DNA of 64,000 bases, from positions 4,917,133 through 4,981,132 of the forward strand of contig NC_030683.2 of NCBI RefSeq assembly GCF_000004195.4. Direction: 5' to 3'. Of this stretch, positions 47,069-58,589 are shown one piece after another. The notes beneath the pieces are model-generated. The model did no database searches. It worked only from the letters and a program-made list of their open reading frames with translations, and was not told the DNA's origin. Made by a program: the position numbers and the translations under genes. This DNA is from Xenopus tropicalis. Lineage: Eukaryota; Chordata; Amphibia; Anura; Pipidae. Position 1 is the stretch's first letter; every line of letters starts with the position of its first letter.

Positions 47069-48412
47069 CAGTGCTGTCCAACTGGCGGCCCGTGACCCCC
47101 CTCTGTGTGGCCCCCCACCTGTCTGGCTGCTTTGATGGCTTACCTTTGAGTAAGCATTAAATGGTATCAGTACTGAGATTAACTGGCCCCCTGCATGGTT
47201 CTCACCTCAGATTCAGGCTGTAATCCCCCTGTATTGTTTAAACATGTAATTCCCTGTGTTGTTCACACCTTTTAATCTCTGCATTGTTCACCCCCTGCAG
47301 TGTTCACACCTCAGGCTCAGGCTGTAATCACTCCCATTGTTCCCCTGTTCACACCTCAGGAGCAGTAGAAACCCACAAATAATCCCTGCATACTACAAAA
47401 AGAACATATACTGAGGTGGTACTGCAATTAAAAAGTTTTTTAATATATAGTTATTGTGCAGACTGTAGGAGCAGTGCCAGCATTGTGTCACTGTATGCTG
47501 CCTGTGTGTGCCACACAGGCAGGGTAGGGAAGGCAGAGTATGGCACACACAGGCAGAGTATGGCACACACAGGCCAAGTATGGCACAAACCAGCCAAGAA
47601 TGGCAAACACAGTGAAAGTATGGCACACAGGCAGGGTAGGGAAGGCAGAGTATGGCACACACAGGCAGGGTAGGGAAGGCAGAGTATGGCACACACAGGC
47701 AGAGTAGGGAAGGCAGAGTATGGCACACACAGGCAGGGTAGGGAAGGCAGAGTATGGCACACACAGGCAGGGTAGGGAAGGCAGAGTATGGCACACACAG
47801 GCAGGGTAGGGAAGGCAGAGTATGGCACACACAGGCAGGGTAGGGAAGGCAGAGTATGGCACACACAGGCAGGGTAGGGAAGGCAGAGTATGGCACACAC
47901 AGGCAGGGTAGGGAAGGCAGAGTATGGCACATACAGGCAGGGTAGGGCAGGCAGAGTATGGCAAACACAGGCAGGGTAGGGAAGGCAGAGTATGGCACAC
48001 ATAGGCAGGGTAGGGAAGGCAGAGTATGGCACACATAGGCAGGGTAGGGAAGGCAGAGTATGGCACACACAGGCAGGGTAGGGAAGGCAGAGTATGGCAC
48101 ACACAGGCAGGGTAGGGAAGGCAGAGTATGGCACATACAGGCAGGGTAGGGCAGGCAGAGTATGGCACACACAGGCAGGGTAGGGCAGGCAGAGTATGGC
48201 ACACACAGGCAGGGTAGGGAAGGCAGAGTATGGCAGTTTTTGCTGTACTACAACCATTAATATGGGTATGGTCATGTTATAACATGGGTGTGGTTTCAAG
48301 TGGGTGCGGTTTCAAAAAGGGGAGTGGTCAAAACTGGCTTCCATTATCGGCCCTCCACCACGTAGGTCGGAAAAATTCCGGCCCTCGGTACAACAGAAGT
48401 TGGACAGCACTG
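47069..48412. mobile_element. hAT-type non-autonomous element with 8-bp target duplication
   Basis: It begins CAGTGCTGTCCAACTGGCGG and ends with the inverse GTTGGACAGCACTG. The 8-bp ATTATAC-type sequence ATTTATAC is on both sides (47061-47068, 48413-48420). No transposase; the interior holds decayed sequence and a minisatellite at 47510-48235. Confidence 0.88.
47510..48235. repeat. 34-bp minisatellite inside the hAT element
   Basis: Units of AGGCAGGGTAGGGAAGGCAG then AGTATGGCACACAC, about twenty copies. Since three 34-bp units make 34 codons, all three minus frames stay open for up to 282 codons (LPYPACVCHTLPSLPCLCVP type). Not genes. Confidence 0.95.
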
Positions 48413-48589
48413 ATTTATACAATTAGCAATGATGTCATACAAAGAGGTCTATGGAGGGTTAATGATTGTTGGGGTACTGAAAAAAATCTATTGTAGGATC
48501 ACTTTTTACCCAACCAGATGGGCAGCCCTCAGTTACCTAACATTTACTTATAATAAATGTTATAGATGAATCTAAAGTTATACTTTATG

Positions 48590-49380
48590 TATGTAATATG
48601 GGGGTTACACTGTGCCTATATATTATACAGTTACTGTGTGTATAGGATATGGGGGTTACACCGTGCCTATATATTATACAGTTACTGTGTGTATAGGATA
48701 TGGGGGTTACACCGTGCCTATATATTATACAGTTACTGTGTGTATAGGATATGGGGGTTACACCTATATATTATACAGTTACTGTGTGTATAGGATATGG
48801 GGGTTACACTGTGCCTATATATTATACAGTTACTGTGTGTATAGGATATGGGGGTTACACCGTGCCTATATATTATACAGTTACTGTGTGTATAGGATAT
48901 GGGGGTTACGCCGTGCCTATATATTATTACAGTTACTGTGTGTATAGGATATGGGGGTTACCACTGTGCCTATATATTATACAGTTACTGTGTGTATAGG
49001 ATATGGGGGGTTACACTGTGCTTATATATTATACAGTTACTGTGTGTATAGGATATGGGGGTTACACTGTGCCTATATATTATACAGTTACTGTGTGTAT
49101 AGGATATGGGGGTTACACTGTGCCTATATATTATACAGTTACTGTGTGTATAGGATATGGGGGTTACACTGTGCCTATATATTATACAGTTACTGTGTGT
49201 ATAGGATATGGGGGTTACACTGTGCCTATATATTATACAGTTACTGTGTGTATAGGATATGGGGGTTACACTGTGCCTATATATTATACAGTTACTGTGT
49301 GTATAGGATATGGGGGTTACACTGTGCCTATATATTATACAGTTGCTATGGGTATAGGATATGGGGGTTACACTGTGCCC
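48590..49380. repeat. 51-bp minisatellite, copy 3 (upstream of gene C)
   Basis: Same unit and orientation as the arrays at 21585 and 35560. It ends about 195 bp before the promoter motifs of gene C, much as copy 1 does at gene A. Confidence 0.95.
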
Positions 49381-49574
49381 CTAGAGGTGTCAGTACCAGG
49401 TGCCTAGGACAAATCTTCTAAATACTAATATCTGTTTTCCGCGTATTAAATCAGATAATATTAAGTGTACAGTTACAGTAACAGATAGGAACGTTGGATA
49501 ACACACACCATGTATCGGGCAGACAAGGCCATGTGTGTTCCCATCCCGATATTCCCAGGACGCACTTGTCCCTG

Positions 49575-49645
49575 TGTTTATCATTCCATTAATATTAATC
49601 TATAGGAGACTCCGCCTCTCTGCCCCGGAATGTTCCATATATACC
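49575..49645 (+). promoter_or_regulatory. Core promoter of lipase gene C
   Basis: TGTTTAT (49575-49581, forkhead-like), ATTAATATTAAT, CTATAGGAG (49600-49608), CCGCCTCTCTGCCCC and TATA (CCATATATACC, 49635-49645). Start expected near 49668. Confidence 0.7.
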
Positions 49646-49667
49646 CAGTGAGGGGCTCATTCCCCTG

Positions 49668-49695
49668 CTCCTGGCACAGACACCATAGCATGAAG
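49668..49695 (+). other. Gene C first exon with possible upstream ATG
   Basis: Ends CATAGCATGAAG|GTAACT. The ATG AAG at its 3' end is in frame with the ATG of the next exon (49893), so translation could start two codons earlier (MKMQLMWAL). Genes A and B have no ATG here. Confidence 0.6.
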
Positions 49696-49892
49696 GTAAC
49701 TGGCACAGGGTCCCTATAGGGAATAGCGGCAGTGACTTGTCTCATTGTATTGTCTCAGGTGTAAGAATTCAGAAAGTAATATAATATAAACCATAGAAAA
49801 TATACATTTTCTATGTATTTCTATATCAGCCCCAGATATCTGTATCGCTTGTTTGTTGCAAAGTCATCAATAACTCTTCATTTTCTTCTCAG

Positions 49893-52800
49893 ATGCAGCT
49901 GATGTGGGCACTTTCCCTCTGTTTCCTCACTGCGGTGCAAGGTAAGTGATGTTTCCCTTCCTGATTTACCCTCTATTCCTATACGGGACCATAATATAGA
50001 TCATATCATCATATGTATCATGTACCCCCTACTGTAAATCATAAGGATATTAGCAGTCACTGAGGGGTTCTGTGCCCATATAAAGGCACAAGGCTGCAGG
50101 TTGAGTTATACAGGGAACTCTGAGTATCACTCATGTATTATAAGGGATAATGTACCCCCTACTGTAAATGATAAGGATATTAGCAGTCACTGAGGGGTTC
50201 TGTGCCCCCCATATAAAGGCACAAGGCTGCAGGCTGAGTTATACAGGGAACTCTGAGTATCACTCATGTATTATAAGGGATAATGTACCCCCTACTGTAA
50301 ATGATAAGGATATTAGCAGTCACTGAGGGGTTCTGTGCCCATATAAAGGCACAAGGCTGCAGGCTGAGTTATACAGGGAACTCTGAGTATCACTCATGTA
50401 TTATAAGGGATAATGTACCCCCTACTGTAAATGATAAGGATATTAGCAGTCACTGAGGGGTTCTGTGCCCATATAAAGGCACAAGGCTGCAGGCTGAGTT
50501 ATACAGGGAACTCTGAGTATCACTCATGTATTATAAGGGATAATGTACCCCCTACTGTAAATGATAAGGATATTAGCAGTCACTGAGGGGTTCTGTGCCC
50601 CCCATATAAAGGCACAAGGCTGCAGGCTGAGTTATACAGGGAACTCTGAGTATCACTCATGTATTATAAGGGATAATGTACCCCCTACTGTAAATGATAA
50701 GGATATTAGCAGTCACTGAGTATTATAAGGGATAAAAACTGCTACAAATGAAACCAAGATGGTAACAGTACCAGCAGCACCAGAATGACCCAAATGACCC
50801 ATATTCTTTTCGGTACTTCCCAGGGGCGCAGGTTTGCTACGACCGCCTCGGGTGCTTCTCCGATACCTACCCATACGCTGGGACTTTGCAAAGACCAATT
50901 GCAAAATTACCATGGTCCCCAGAACAAATCAATGTCCAGTTCATGCTGTACACCAGAACCAACCAGGACAGCTACCAGGTAACGGGTTCCCAGACTATTA
51001 CAATAACCCTGAAGAGATTTCCCCTGAATTTACAGGAATAAATCCCCGTTCTGCTCAGTGAGACGACACAGTGACACAGTAGATGCTGAGGTTGATAAAA
51101 GACACAAAATCAAGTGAATCCTGCGTAACCTCTATATGATCCAGGGGAAGGCAAAGCCCCTACCTGAAACCTCTCTATTTTGCCCCAGAGGGGGTAAAAA
51201 CATCCTTACTGACTCACACGGGGCAATTGGACTGATCTTTGGATCAACTTTTTGCTAAGAGCTTCTTATAGCAACCAAAATGTTCTTATTTGATAAAAAT
51301 GCCTCTCCTCCCCCTACAGATAGTCAGCGCCACCGACCCCTCGACCATCTCGTTGTCCAACTTCAGCACCGACAGGAAGACCCGATTCATTGCTCATGGG
51401 TTTATTAGCAGCGGAACCGAACCCTGGATCACGGATATGTGCAAGGTAGGGAGATCCGGCTGTGTATAATGGAAATGCCCCACTTCCAGTTCAGAGCTGC
51501 CCCCCAGTAGTGATGTGTGGGTCGACCCATGCCCCACCCTAACCCGCCCTGACTCCACCCTAACCCGCCCTGACTCCACCCTCACCCTATGACATCACTG
51601 AGGGGGTGGGGCAGGGCACGTATGGGCCGCACTGGGTGTGTGAAATCTACGTTTTGATTGGCTGCCATGGGTCTTTTCGGGCAGGTATGAATTCGCAGTG
51701 AAATTCCGCATTTCCCCAACTGTTTGGCGAAACTTCCACCAAATTTTGCCTCGAGAGATTTGAAGTCACGTCAAAGGCGTGGTTGCCTGAAAAAAAAGTC
51801 ACACGTGTCAAAAAACCCGTCCCCTATTGGGTATCCGGCCAGACACGATATCATTGGGCGAGTTTTGTAGTCGCTTCTTTGTTGCTTTTCCCCCTGTATC
51901 ACAGGCATTTTTCCAAGTAGAAGACGTGAACTGCATCGCGGTCGACTGGAACGCCGGGTCCCACGCCCTGTACTCCCAAGCCTCCAATAACCTGCGGGTC
52001 GTGGGCGCAGAATTGGCCTATTTTGTAAAGATCCTTCAGGTGAGGTTCAGGATTTTGTCCCCCTTGACTCATCGACCCATTATAAGAAAATAATTCTTAT
52101 TTTTAAAAATGATTCCTTTTTCTCTGTAATAATAAAACAGTACCTGTACTTGATCCCAACTAAGATATAATTACCCCTTATTGGGGCAGAACAGCCCTAT
52201 TGGGTTTATTTCATGGTTAAATGATTCCCTTTTCTCTGTAATAATAAAACAGTACCTGTACTTGATCCCAACTAAGATATAATTACCCCTTATTGGGGGC
52301 AGAACAGCCCTATTGGGTTTATTTCATGGTTAAATGATTCCCTTTTCTCTGTAATAATAAAACAGTACCTGTACTTGATCCCAACTAAGATATAATTACC
52401 CCTTATTGGGGCAGAACAGCCCTATTGGGTTTATTTAATGGTTAAATGATTCCCTTTTCTCTGTAATAATAAAACAGTACCTGTACTTGATCCCAACTAA
52501 GATATAATTACCCCTTATTGGGGCAGAACAGCCCTATTGGGTTTATTTAATGGTTAAATGATTCCCTTTTCTCTGTAATAATAAAACAGTACCTGTACTT
52601 GATCCCAACTAAGATATAATTACCCCTTATTGGGGGCAGAACAGCCCTATTGGGTTTATTTAATGGTTAAATGATTCCCTTTTCTCTGTAATAATAAAAC
52701 AGTACCTGTACTTGATCCCAACTAAGATATAATTACCCCTTATTGGGGCAGAACAGCCCTATTGGGTTTATTTCATGGTTAAATGATTCCCTTTTCTCTG

Positions 52801-55675
52801 TAATAATAAAACAGTACCTGTACTTGATCCCAACTAAGATATAATTACCCCTTATTGGGGGCAGAACAGGCCTACTGGGTTTATTTAATGGTTAAATGAT
52901 TCCCTTTTCTCTGTAATAATAAAACAGTACCTGTACTTGATCCCAACTAAGATATAATTACCCCTTATTGGGGGCAGAACAGCCCTATTGGGTTTATTTA
53001 ATGGTTAAATGATTCCCTTTTCTCTGTAATAATAAAACAGTACCTGTACTTGATCCCAACTAAGATATAATTACCCCTTATTGGGGCAGAACAGCCCTAT
53101 TGGGTTTATTTAATGTTTAAATGATAATGTGGGTGCCTGGGTGGAAATGGGTGCAGTATTAATTACTCCCTGTTTAGCTCTATGTGCAACTAGGCTCCTC
53201 CCCTAATGGGGCTCTTTCATTACCAGAGTAACTTTGCCTATTCCCCGGCCAATGTGCATCTGATCGGGCACAGTTTGGGCGCTCACATTGTCGGAGAGGC
53301 AGGGAAGAGACAGAAAGGCATCGCTAGGATCACCGGTGAGTAGGGGGATCTCTAGACGGAAGGGAAAGTCCCTATATATAGCCCATGGGCCATCGGCACC
53401 AGTATTATATAGTAAATTGTCCCAATTACATTGATATGTTTATGCTTTGGAGACAAGTGACCAAACATACTAACATTTCCTCTCCAACCCTCCCCATCCC
53501 AACTGAAACACCATCAGTTTTCTTAAAAGTGGGTGGAGCTTAATGCCTCAAAAGGAGTCTTCTCTGAGAAAGACTTCTTGGCCTTAGCACCAATCTTATT
53601 GGCCGCCTTGAAAACTAAACTATTAATCCCGCCCCCCCCCCCCCCCCCGAAGAATCCCCCACTGTAGATGAATATGGTTATTATAAGACTATGGCCAGTG
53701 AACACAGCCATTTTGTGGGTGGAGCTTAATGAAGCCAATGGTATCACCAATAGGATAGTTGGGCAAAGACCAAGATTGATACTTCTCATTGGCTAATTGG
53801 TGTGTATCCCCAGGCCTGGACCCAGCCGAGCCTTTGTTCCAGAACACCCCCCCAGAAGTCCGGCTGGATACCTCCGACGCGGCTCTGGTCGATGTCATTC
53901 ACACTGATGCCGGCCCTTTTCTTCCAGATCTTGGTGAGTTTATTCCTTAGCTCGTTAACTAACGAGGCCTCTGGATTAGCGACCTAATTGTGAGATTCAT
54001 ATTATTATCCTCTATGTGGGTGTGTCTAGGCAGCTATGAAGTGGGCGGAGATAGTACCAACCTGTAGCCAATCAGGTGATTCATATGGCTAAACCAGTAG
54101 GAAGAAGAACAATGTTAATTACATGACTGACAATGATCATTTGTTTTAGGGCTTGGAATGAGCCAAGTGATTGGCCACCTGGATTTCTTCCCTAATGGAG
54201 GGGTTCACATGCCAGGGTGCCCCCAGAATATGCCAGAGATGTCAAATGCCAGCGTGGATGACCTGTTGAGTGGTAAATATATATTTTTCCAGGGCACAGA
54301 ATAGAGAATGAATGAGGTACGGGGCAGCTGGGGCCTTGTTCTACCGTCATGGTGAACCTCAACCTTCATCCAGCTCCAGCGATGGACCTCCTTCCCCTCT
54401 CTTCCTCCTAATTTACATTGTTCCTTGGCAAACCCCGCCCACCTAACCCACAAACACCAATCACAATTCAGGACACTCCTCTCCATACATGATACAATTC
54501 CCATGAATGTGAAACAAGAGGTAACGATTGGGGGGAGGAGAAGAGGACACAAGGTGGGGTGGAGCATTGTGACCCAAGACTCAGCATGTTGAATGTATTT
54601 TTTCAACCACAGCTACTATTGATACAAACAAAGGTTTACTATAGGGGGAACAAGACCCATAAACTGATGGAGAGCCCTGGAACTATAAGGGTCAACCAGC
54701 CCCCCCATTGGGACAAATATGTCACCAGGCCCAGGACAACAGCCCTACCTTTCCACCCCCCTCCCCACTGACGGCCCTGATTAGAGCATTAGTTAAGTTC
54801 TATTGCATCATAGAATGGACTCTTCTTAACAACTTTTCTGCTAAACAACATTTGCTTGTTGGGGTCACCGACCCTGGCAACCAAATAAAAAACAAAACTG
54901 CTGCTCTTTCAATCTACAAATTTAATTGTTACTGTTATATTTAATTGGCCATCCCTTGGCTCTTGCTGGCTGTCATTTATCCCCCAGTCTGTTTCTTACA
55001 CCACCACTGCCTGGTTGCTATGAATAGGACCATAGCAACCAGATGCATTTGTTTTAGAATTCAACTGCCTACAGGAAAGTTACATTTAAGGTATAAAACC
55101 CTATAAGTTGGGTCCTGGGGACCTACTCCAGACAGAATGGGGGCCCATATTGAGACCAGTCGCAGAATGGGAAGGTGTAATGAGGTTCAGTGTAACATTA
55201 TAGCAATCACTATGGCAGCTTCCTGTGTAACTTTTCCTTCTACCCACGCAGAAGTCTCTGACTTTATTACCTGTAACCACATGAGTGCTCCCAAGTACTA
55301 CACGCAGAGTATCACCCGTCCCAGCACGTTTGTGAGCTTCCCCTGCGCCAACTGGGAGACCTATGAGTCGGTGAGTGTTGCCTTGAATTGCAGCAATGGA
55401 GACTCCTGGCTCCGCCCACATGGGGGGTTCTAAGTGGGAGGGGCCTTAGCTGTGTTCAATAGCTCTGCCTCCTGTGTATCCCAGTGTTGCCAACAGGGGC
55501 TCAGCAGAGAATGGTAATAATAACGAGATAAATGAGCTACAAATAACAATGTTTTTTCTGATAGGCTCGGTGTATGACCTGCCCCAGCGCCGGATGCCCA
55601 ATCATGGGTCACTACGCAGACACTTACACTGGCATCACCTCCTCCAGCCAAGTCTTTTACCTCAGCACCCAATAA
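49893..55675 (+). CDS. Pancreatic-lipase-family gene C, diverged member lacking the PLAT domain
   Basis: Nine coding exons: 49893-49941, 50824-50978, 51320-51445, 51905-52039, 53227-53335, 53814-53933, 54150-54272, 55252-55370, 55565-55675; 348 residues. Signal peptide [17 protein letters not shown]. Catalytic Ser ([13 protein letters not shown]), Asp (GLDPAEPLF) and His ([14 protein letters not shown]) are present. The lid differs clearly from A and [20 protein letters not shown], one residue longer, without the lid Trp and with an NAS glycosylation site. Exon 3 reads FIAHGF where A and B have FVIHGF, in the oxyanion-side strand. It stops at FYLSTQ at the catalytic-domain edge. These changes suggest a shifted substrate range compared with A/B; this is inference. 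Secreted enzyme predicted. Confidence 0.93.
50012..50730. repeat. 129-133 bp tandem array in gene C intron 1
   Basis: Same unit as in gene A intron 1 (GTACCCCCTACTGTAAAT, GTCACTGAGGGGTTCTGTGC), about five and a half copies. Confidence 0.95.
51495..51800. repeat. Decayed interspersed repeats in gene C intron 3
   Basis: AGTAGTGATGTGTGGGTCGA and short CCTAACCCGCCCTGACTCCA repeats are followed by AAATTCCGCATTTCC and GGCGAAACTTCC, resembling a decayed MITE of the TAGTGATG class. No coding signal. Confidence 0.4.
52090..53125. repeat. 112-bp tandem array in gene C intron 4
   Basis: About nine units holding ATGATTCCCTTTTCTCTGTA, ACAGTACCTGTACTTGATCC and GGCAGAACAGCCCTATTGGG. Period 112-113 bp. The same array occurs downstream at 56330-57480. 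Confidence 0.95.
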
Positions 55676-55765
55676 TCCAACTCAGCACCCAATAATCCAA
55701 CTCAGCACCACCGGCACCCAAGACGTTTATCTCAGCACCCCTTAATCCAACTCAGTACCCCTTAA
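55661..55765 (+). repeat. Stop-codon repeat at the end of gene C
   Basis: Two copies of CTCAGCACCCAATAATCCAA, then a partial duplication reading CACCCAAGACGTTTATCTCA that resembles the last codons of the gene, then CTCAGCACCCCTTAATCCAA-type units. It is the gene C version of the repeat ending A and B. Confidence 0.85.
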
Positions 55766-55803
55766 ACTCCTGCCAAAGTCACAAATGGACCAACCGTATC
55801 TCT

Positions 55804-55809
55804 AATAAA
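55804..55809 (+). promoter_or_regulatory. Gene C poly(A) signal AATAAA
   Basis: AATAAA about 130 bases after the stop; the following sequence CTCTCTGTAACTG is shared with the 3' ends of A and B. Confidence 0.7.
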
Positions 55810-55849
55810 AATATTATTTGCACAAAGCTCTCTGTAACTGTCTACTCCT

Positions 55850-56310
55850 TGTTAACCCCCAGATACATACAGTATGGCACCTCCCCCAGATACCTACAGA
55901 ATGGCACCTCCCCCAGATACCTACAGTATGGCACCTCCCCCAGATACCTACAGTATGGCACCTCCCCCAGATACCACAGTATGGCACCTCCCCCACCTAC
56001 CTACCCACCTCCCCCAGATACCTACCTCCCCCAGATACCTACAGTATGGCACCTCCCCCAGATACATACAGTATGGCACCTCCCCCAGATACCTACAGTA
56101 TGGTACCTCCCCCAGATACCTACAGTATGGCACCTCCCCCACACCTAGTATGGCACCTCCCCAGATACTACAGTATGGCACCTCCCCCAGATACTACAGT
56201 ATGGCACCTCCCCAGATACCTACAGTATGGTACCTCCCCCAGATACCTACAGTATGGCACCTCCCCCAGATACCTACAGAATGGCACCTCCCCCAGATAC
56301 GTATGGCAAA
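55850..56310. repeat. 27-bp minisatellite downstream of gene C
   Basis: Units of CCTACAGTATGGCACCTCCC plus CCAGATA, about sixteen copies with small deletions. It starts about 40 bp after the poly(A) signal. Confidence 0.9.
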
Positions 56311-56329
56311 ATAACAAAAACTAGTTACT

Positions 56330-57483
56330 TGATCCCAACTAAGATATAATTTACCCCCCCTTAAGAACAGCCCTATTGGGTTTATTTAATGGTTAAATGA
56401 TTCCCTTTTCTCTGTAATAATAAAACAGTACCTGTACTTGATCCCAACTAAGATATAATTACCCCTTATTGGGGCAGAACAGCCCTATTGGGTTTATTTA
56501 ATGGTTAAATGATTCCCTTTTCTCTGTAATAATAAAACAGTACCTGTACTTGATCCCAACTAAGATATAATTACCCCTTATTGGGGCAGAACAGCCCTAT
56601 TGGGTTTATTTAATGGTTAAATGATTCCCTTTTCTCTGTAATAATAAAACAGTACCTGTACTTGATCCCAACTAAGATATAATTACCCCTTATTGGGGCA
56701 GAACAGCCCTATTGGGTTTATTTAATGGTTAAATGATTCCCTTTTCTCTGTAATAATAAAACAGTACCTGTACTTGATCCCAACTAAGATATAATTACCC
56801 CTTATTGGGGCAGAACAGCCCTATTGGGTTTATTTAATGGTTAAATGATTCCCTTTTCTCTGTAATAATAAAACAGTACCTGTACTTGATCCCAACTAAG
56901 ATATAATTACCCCTTATTGGGGCAGAACAGCCCTATTGGGTTTATTTAATGGTTAAATGATTCCCTTTTCTCTGTAATAATAAAACAGTACCTGTACTTG
57001 ATCCCAACTAAGATATAATTACCCCTTATTGGGGGCAGAACAGCCCTATTGGGTTTATTTAATGGTTAAATGATTCCCTTTTCTCTGTAATAATAAAACA
57101 GTACCTGTACTTGATCCCAACTAAGATATAATTACCCCTTATTGGGGCAGAACAGCCCTATTGGGTTTATTTAATGGTTAAATGATTCCCTTTTCTCTGT
57201 AATAATAAAACAGTACCTGTACTTGATCCCAACTAAGATATAATTACCCCTTATTGGGGCAGAACAGCCCTATTGGGTTTATTTCATGGTTAAATGATTC
57301 CCTTTTCTCTGTAATAATAAAACAGTACCTGTACTTGATCCCAACTAAGATATAATTACCCCTTATTGGGGCAGAACAGCCCTATTGGGTTTATTTAATG
57401 GTTAAATGATTCCCTTTTCTCTGTAATAATAAAACAGTACCTGTACTTGATCCCAACTAAGATATAATTACCCCTTATTGGGG
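56330..57483. repeat. 112-bp tandem array downstream of gene C
   Basis: About ten copies of the unit found at 52090-53125, in the same orientation. Confidence 0.95.
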
Positions 57484-58160
57484 GTCCCTGGCTTCCCTGC
57501 CCCACTTTGCCCCCAGGGGATAGGTACAGGATAAAGGGGGCAGTTAGTGAGTCAGTCGGTGTCACTGTGGGAAAGGAGGGAACAAGGAAATATTTACACG
57601 CTGTGGGTTTTGGGCTCAGATTTCTCTAATCAGGAGGAAGATCTGTGCGTGACGCTGTTTCCTGGAGTGAATGGCACAATTACAACACTCGGGGCTGACA
57701 TTCTCCCCCAGGGGCCAACATATAACATGGAAGTGTGGCAGCCTGTGCCGGGGGGGTTACTATATTGCTTTGCCTCATTTCTAGGTCACAGCCCAGTCCA
57801 TATAATTCATTGTAAAGGGCTCATTTATAAACACTGGGCAAAATTGCACCTTGGCAGTAACCCATAGCAACCAATCAGTGATTAGCTTTTTTCAGCCAGC
57901 TGCACGGTGAATGGTAAAATAAATCATCTGATTGGTTACTGCAATTTGTCCCCACTGTTTTTAAATGACCCCCAGTATCTCTACTATAATATTTTCATAT
58001 AAAGACAACCATTTGCCCCTTCAGGGTAAGAGATATTGTCAGTTGTAGTTATATCAGTCCAGTCTCTAGGCTGCTGGCCTCAGGGCATGCTGGGAATGGG
58101 GGCTCCCCAATAGCTGGGGGGGGCAACTTCAACGTTTCCTTATAAATGAAATTACTTATT
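57484..58160. other. Interval with a MITE and no recognised gene
   Basis: 57815-57975 is a short MITE with ends TTTATAAACACTGGGCAAA and inverted, shared with 34465-34630. The preceding 57484-57790 contains an open frame with no recognisable domain. Confidence 0.5.
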
Positions 58161-58164
58161 GGTG

Positions 58165-58500
58165 GCAATTAAAGGGGTTCTTTAGACAAATTGCAGTTGG
58201 TCTTCTTTTAATGATTTCACTTCTTGTTCAGCAGCTCTCCAGTTTGGAGATTCGGCTGCTATCTGGTTGCTAGGGCCCAAATTACCTTAGCAACCAGGGA
58301 GTGGTTTGGATGAGAGGCTGGTATATGAATAGGGGAGGGGCTGAATAGAAAGATAAGGAATAAAAAGTAACAATAACAATAAAACTGGAGCCTCACAGAG
58401 CAATAGGGTTTTGGCTGCCGGGGTCAGTGACCCCCATTTGGAAGTTACTAGGAGTCAGAAGAAGAAGGCAAATAATTCAAAATCTATAAAATATATATAT
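58165..58500. mobile_element. Truncated T2-type MITE
   Basis: TTAAAGGGGTTCTTTAGAC at the left, GGGGTCAGTGACCCCCATTT core, broken off in an A/T run near 58500. Confidence 0.75.
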
Positions 58501-58589
58501 ATTTTTTTTTCAAGATTTTTTACTAAATAAATATTAAATTCACTGAATGCACCTGGGCTATTTAATTCATTTTTTCTGCAATACTGGAT

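Noticed and set aside
47393..48299. Minus-strand Cys/Pro-rich frames of 238-282 codons
   Set aside because: They arise from the 34-bp minisatellite, are open in all three frames, and lie inside a hAT element.
57547..57867. 106-codon open frame downstream of gene C
   Set aside because: No recognisable domain, and its last third is MITE sequence shared with 34465-34630. A short exon cannot be excluded but has no support.
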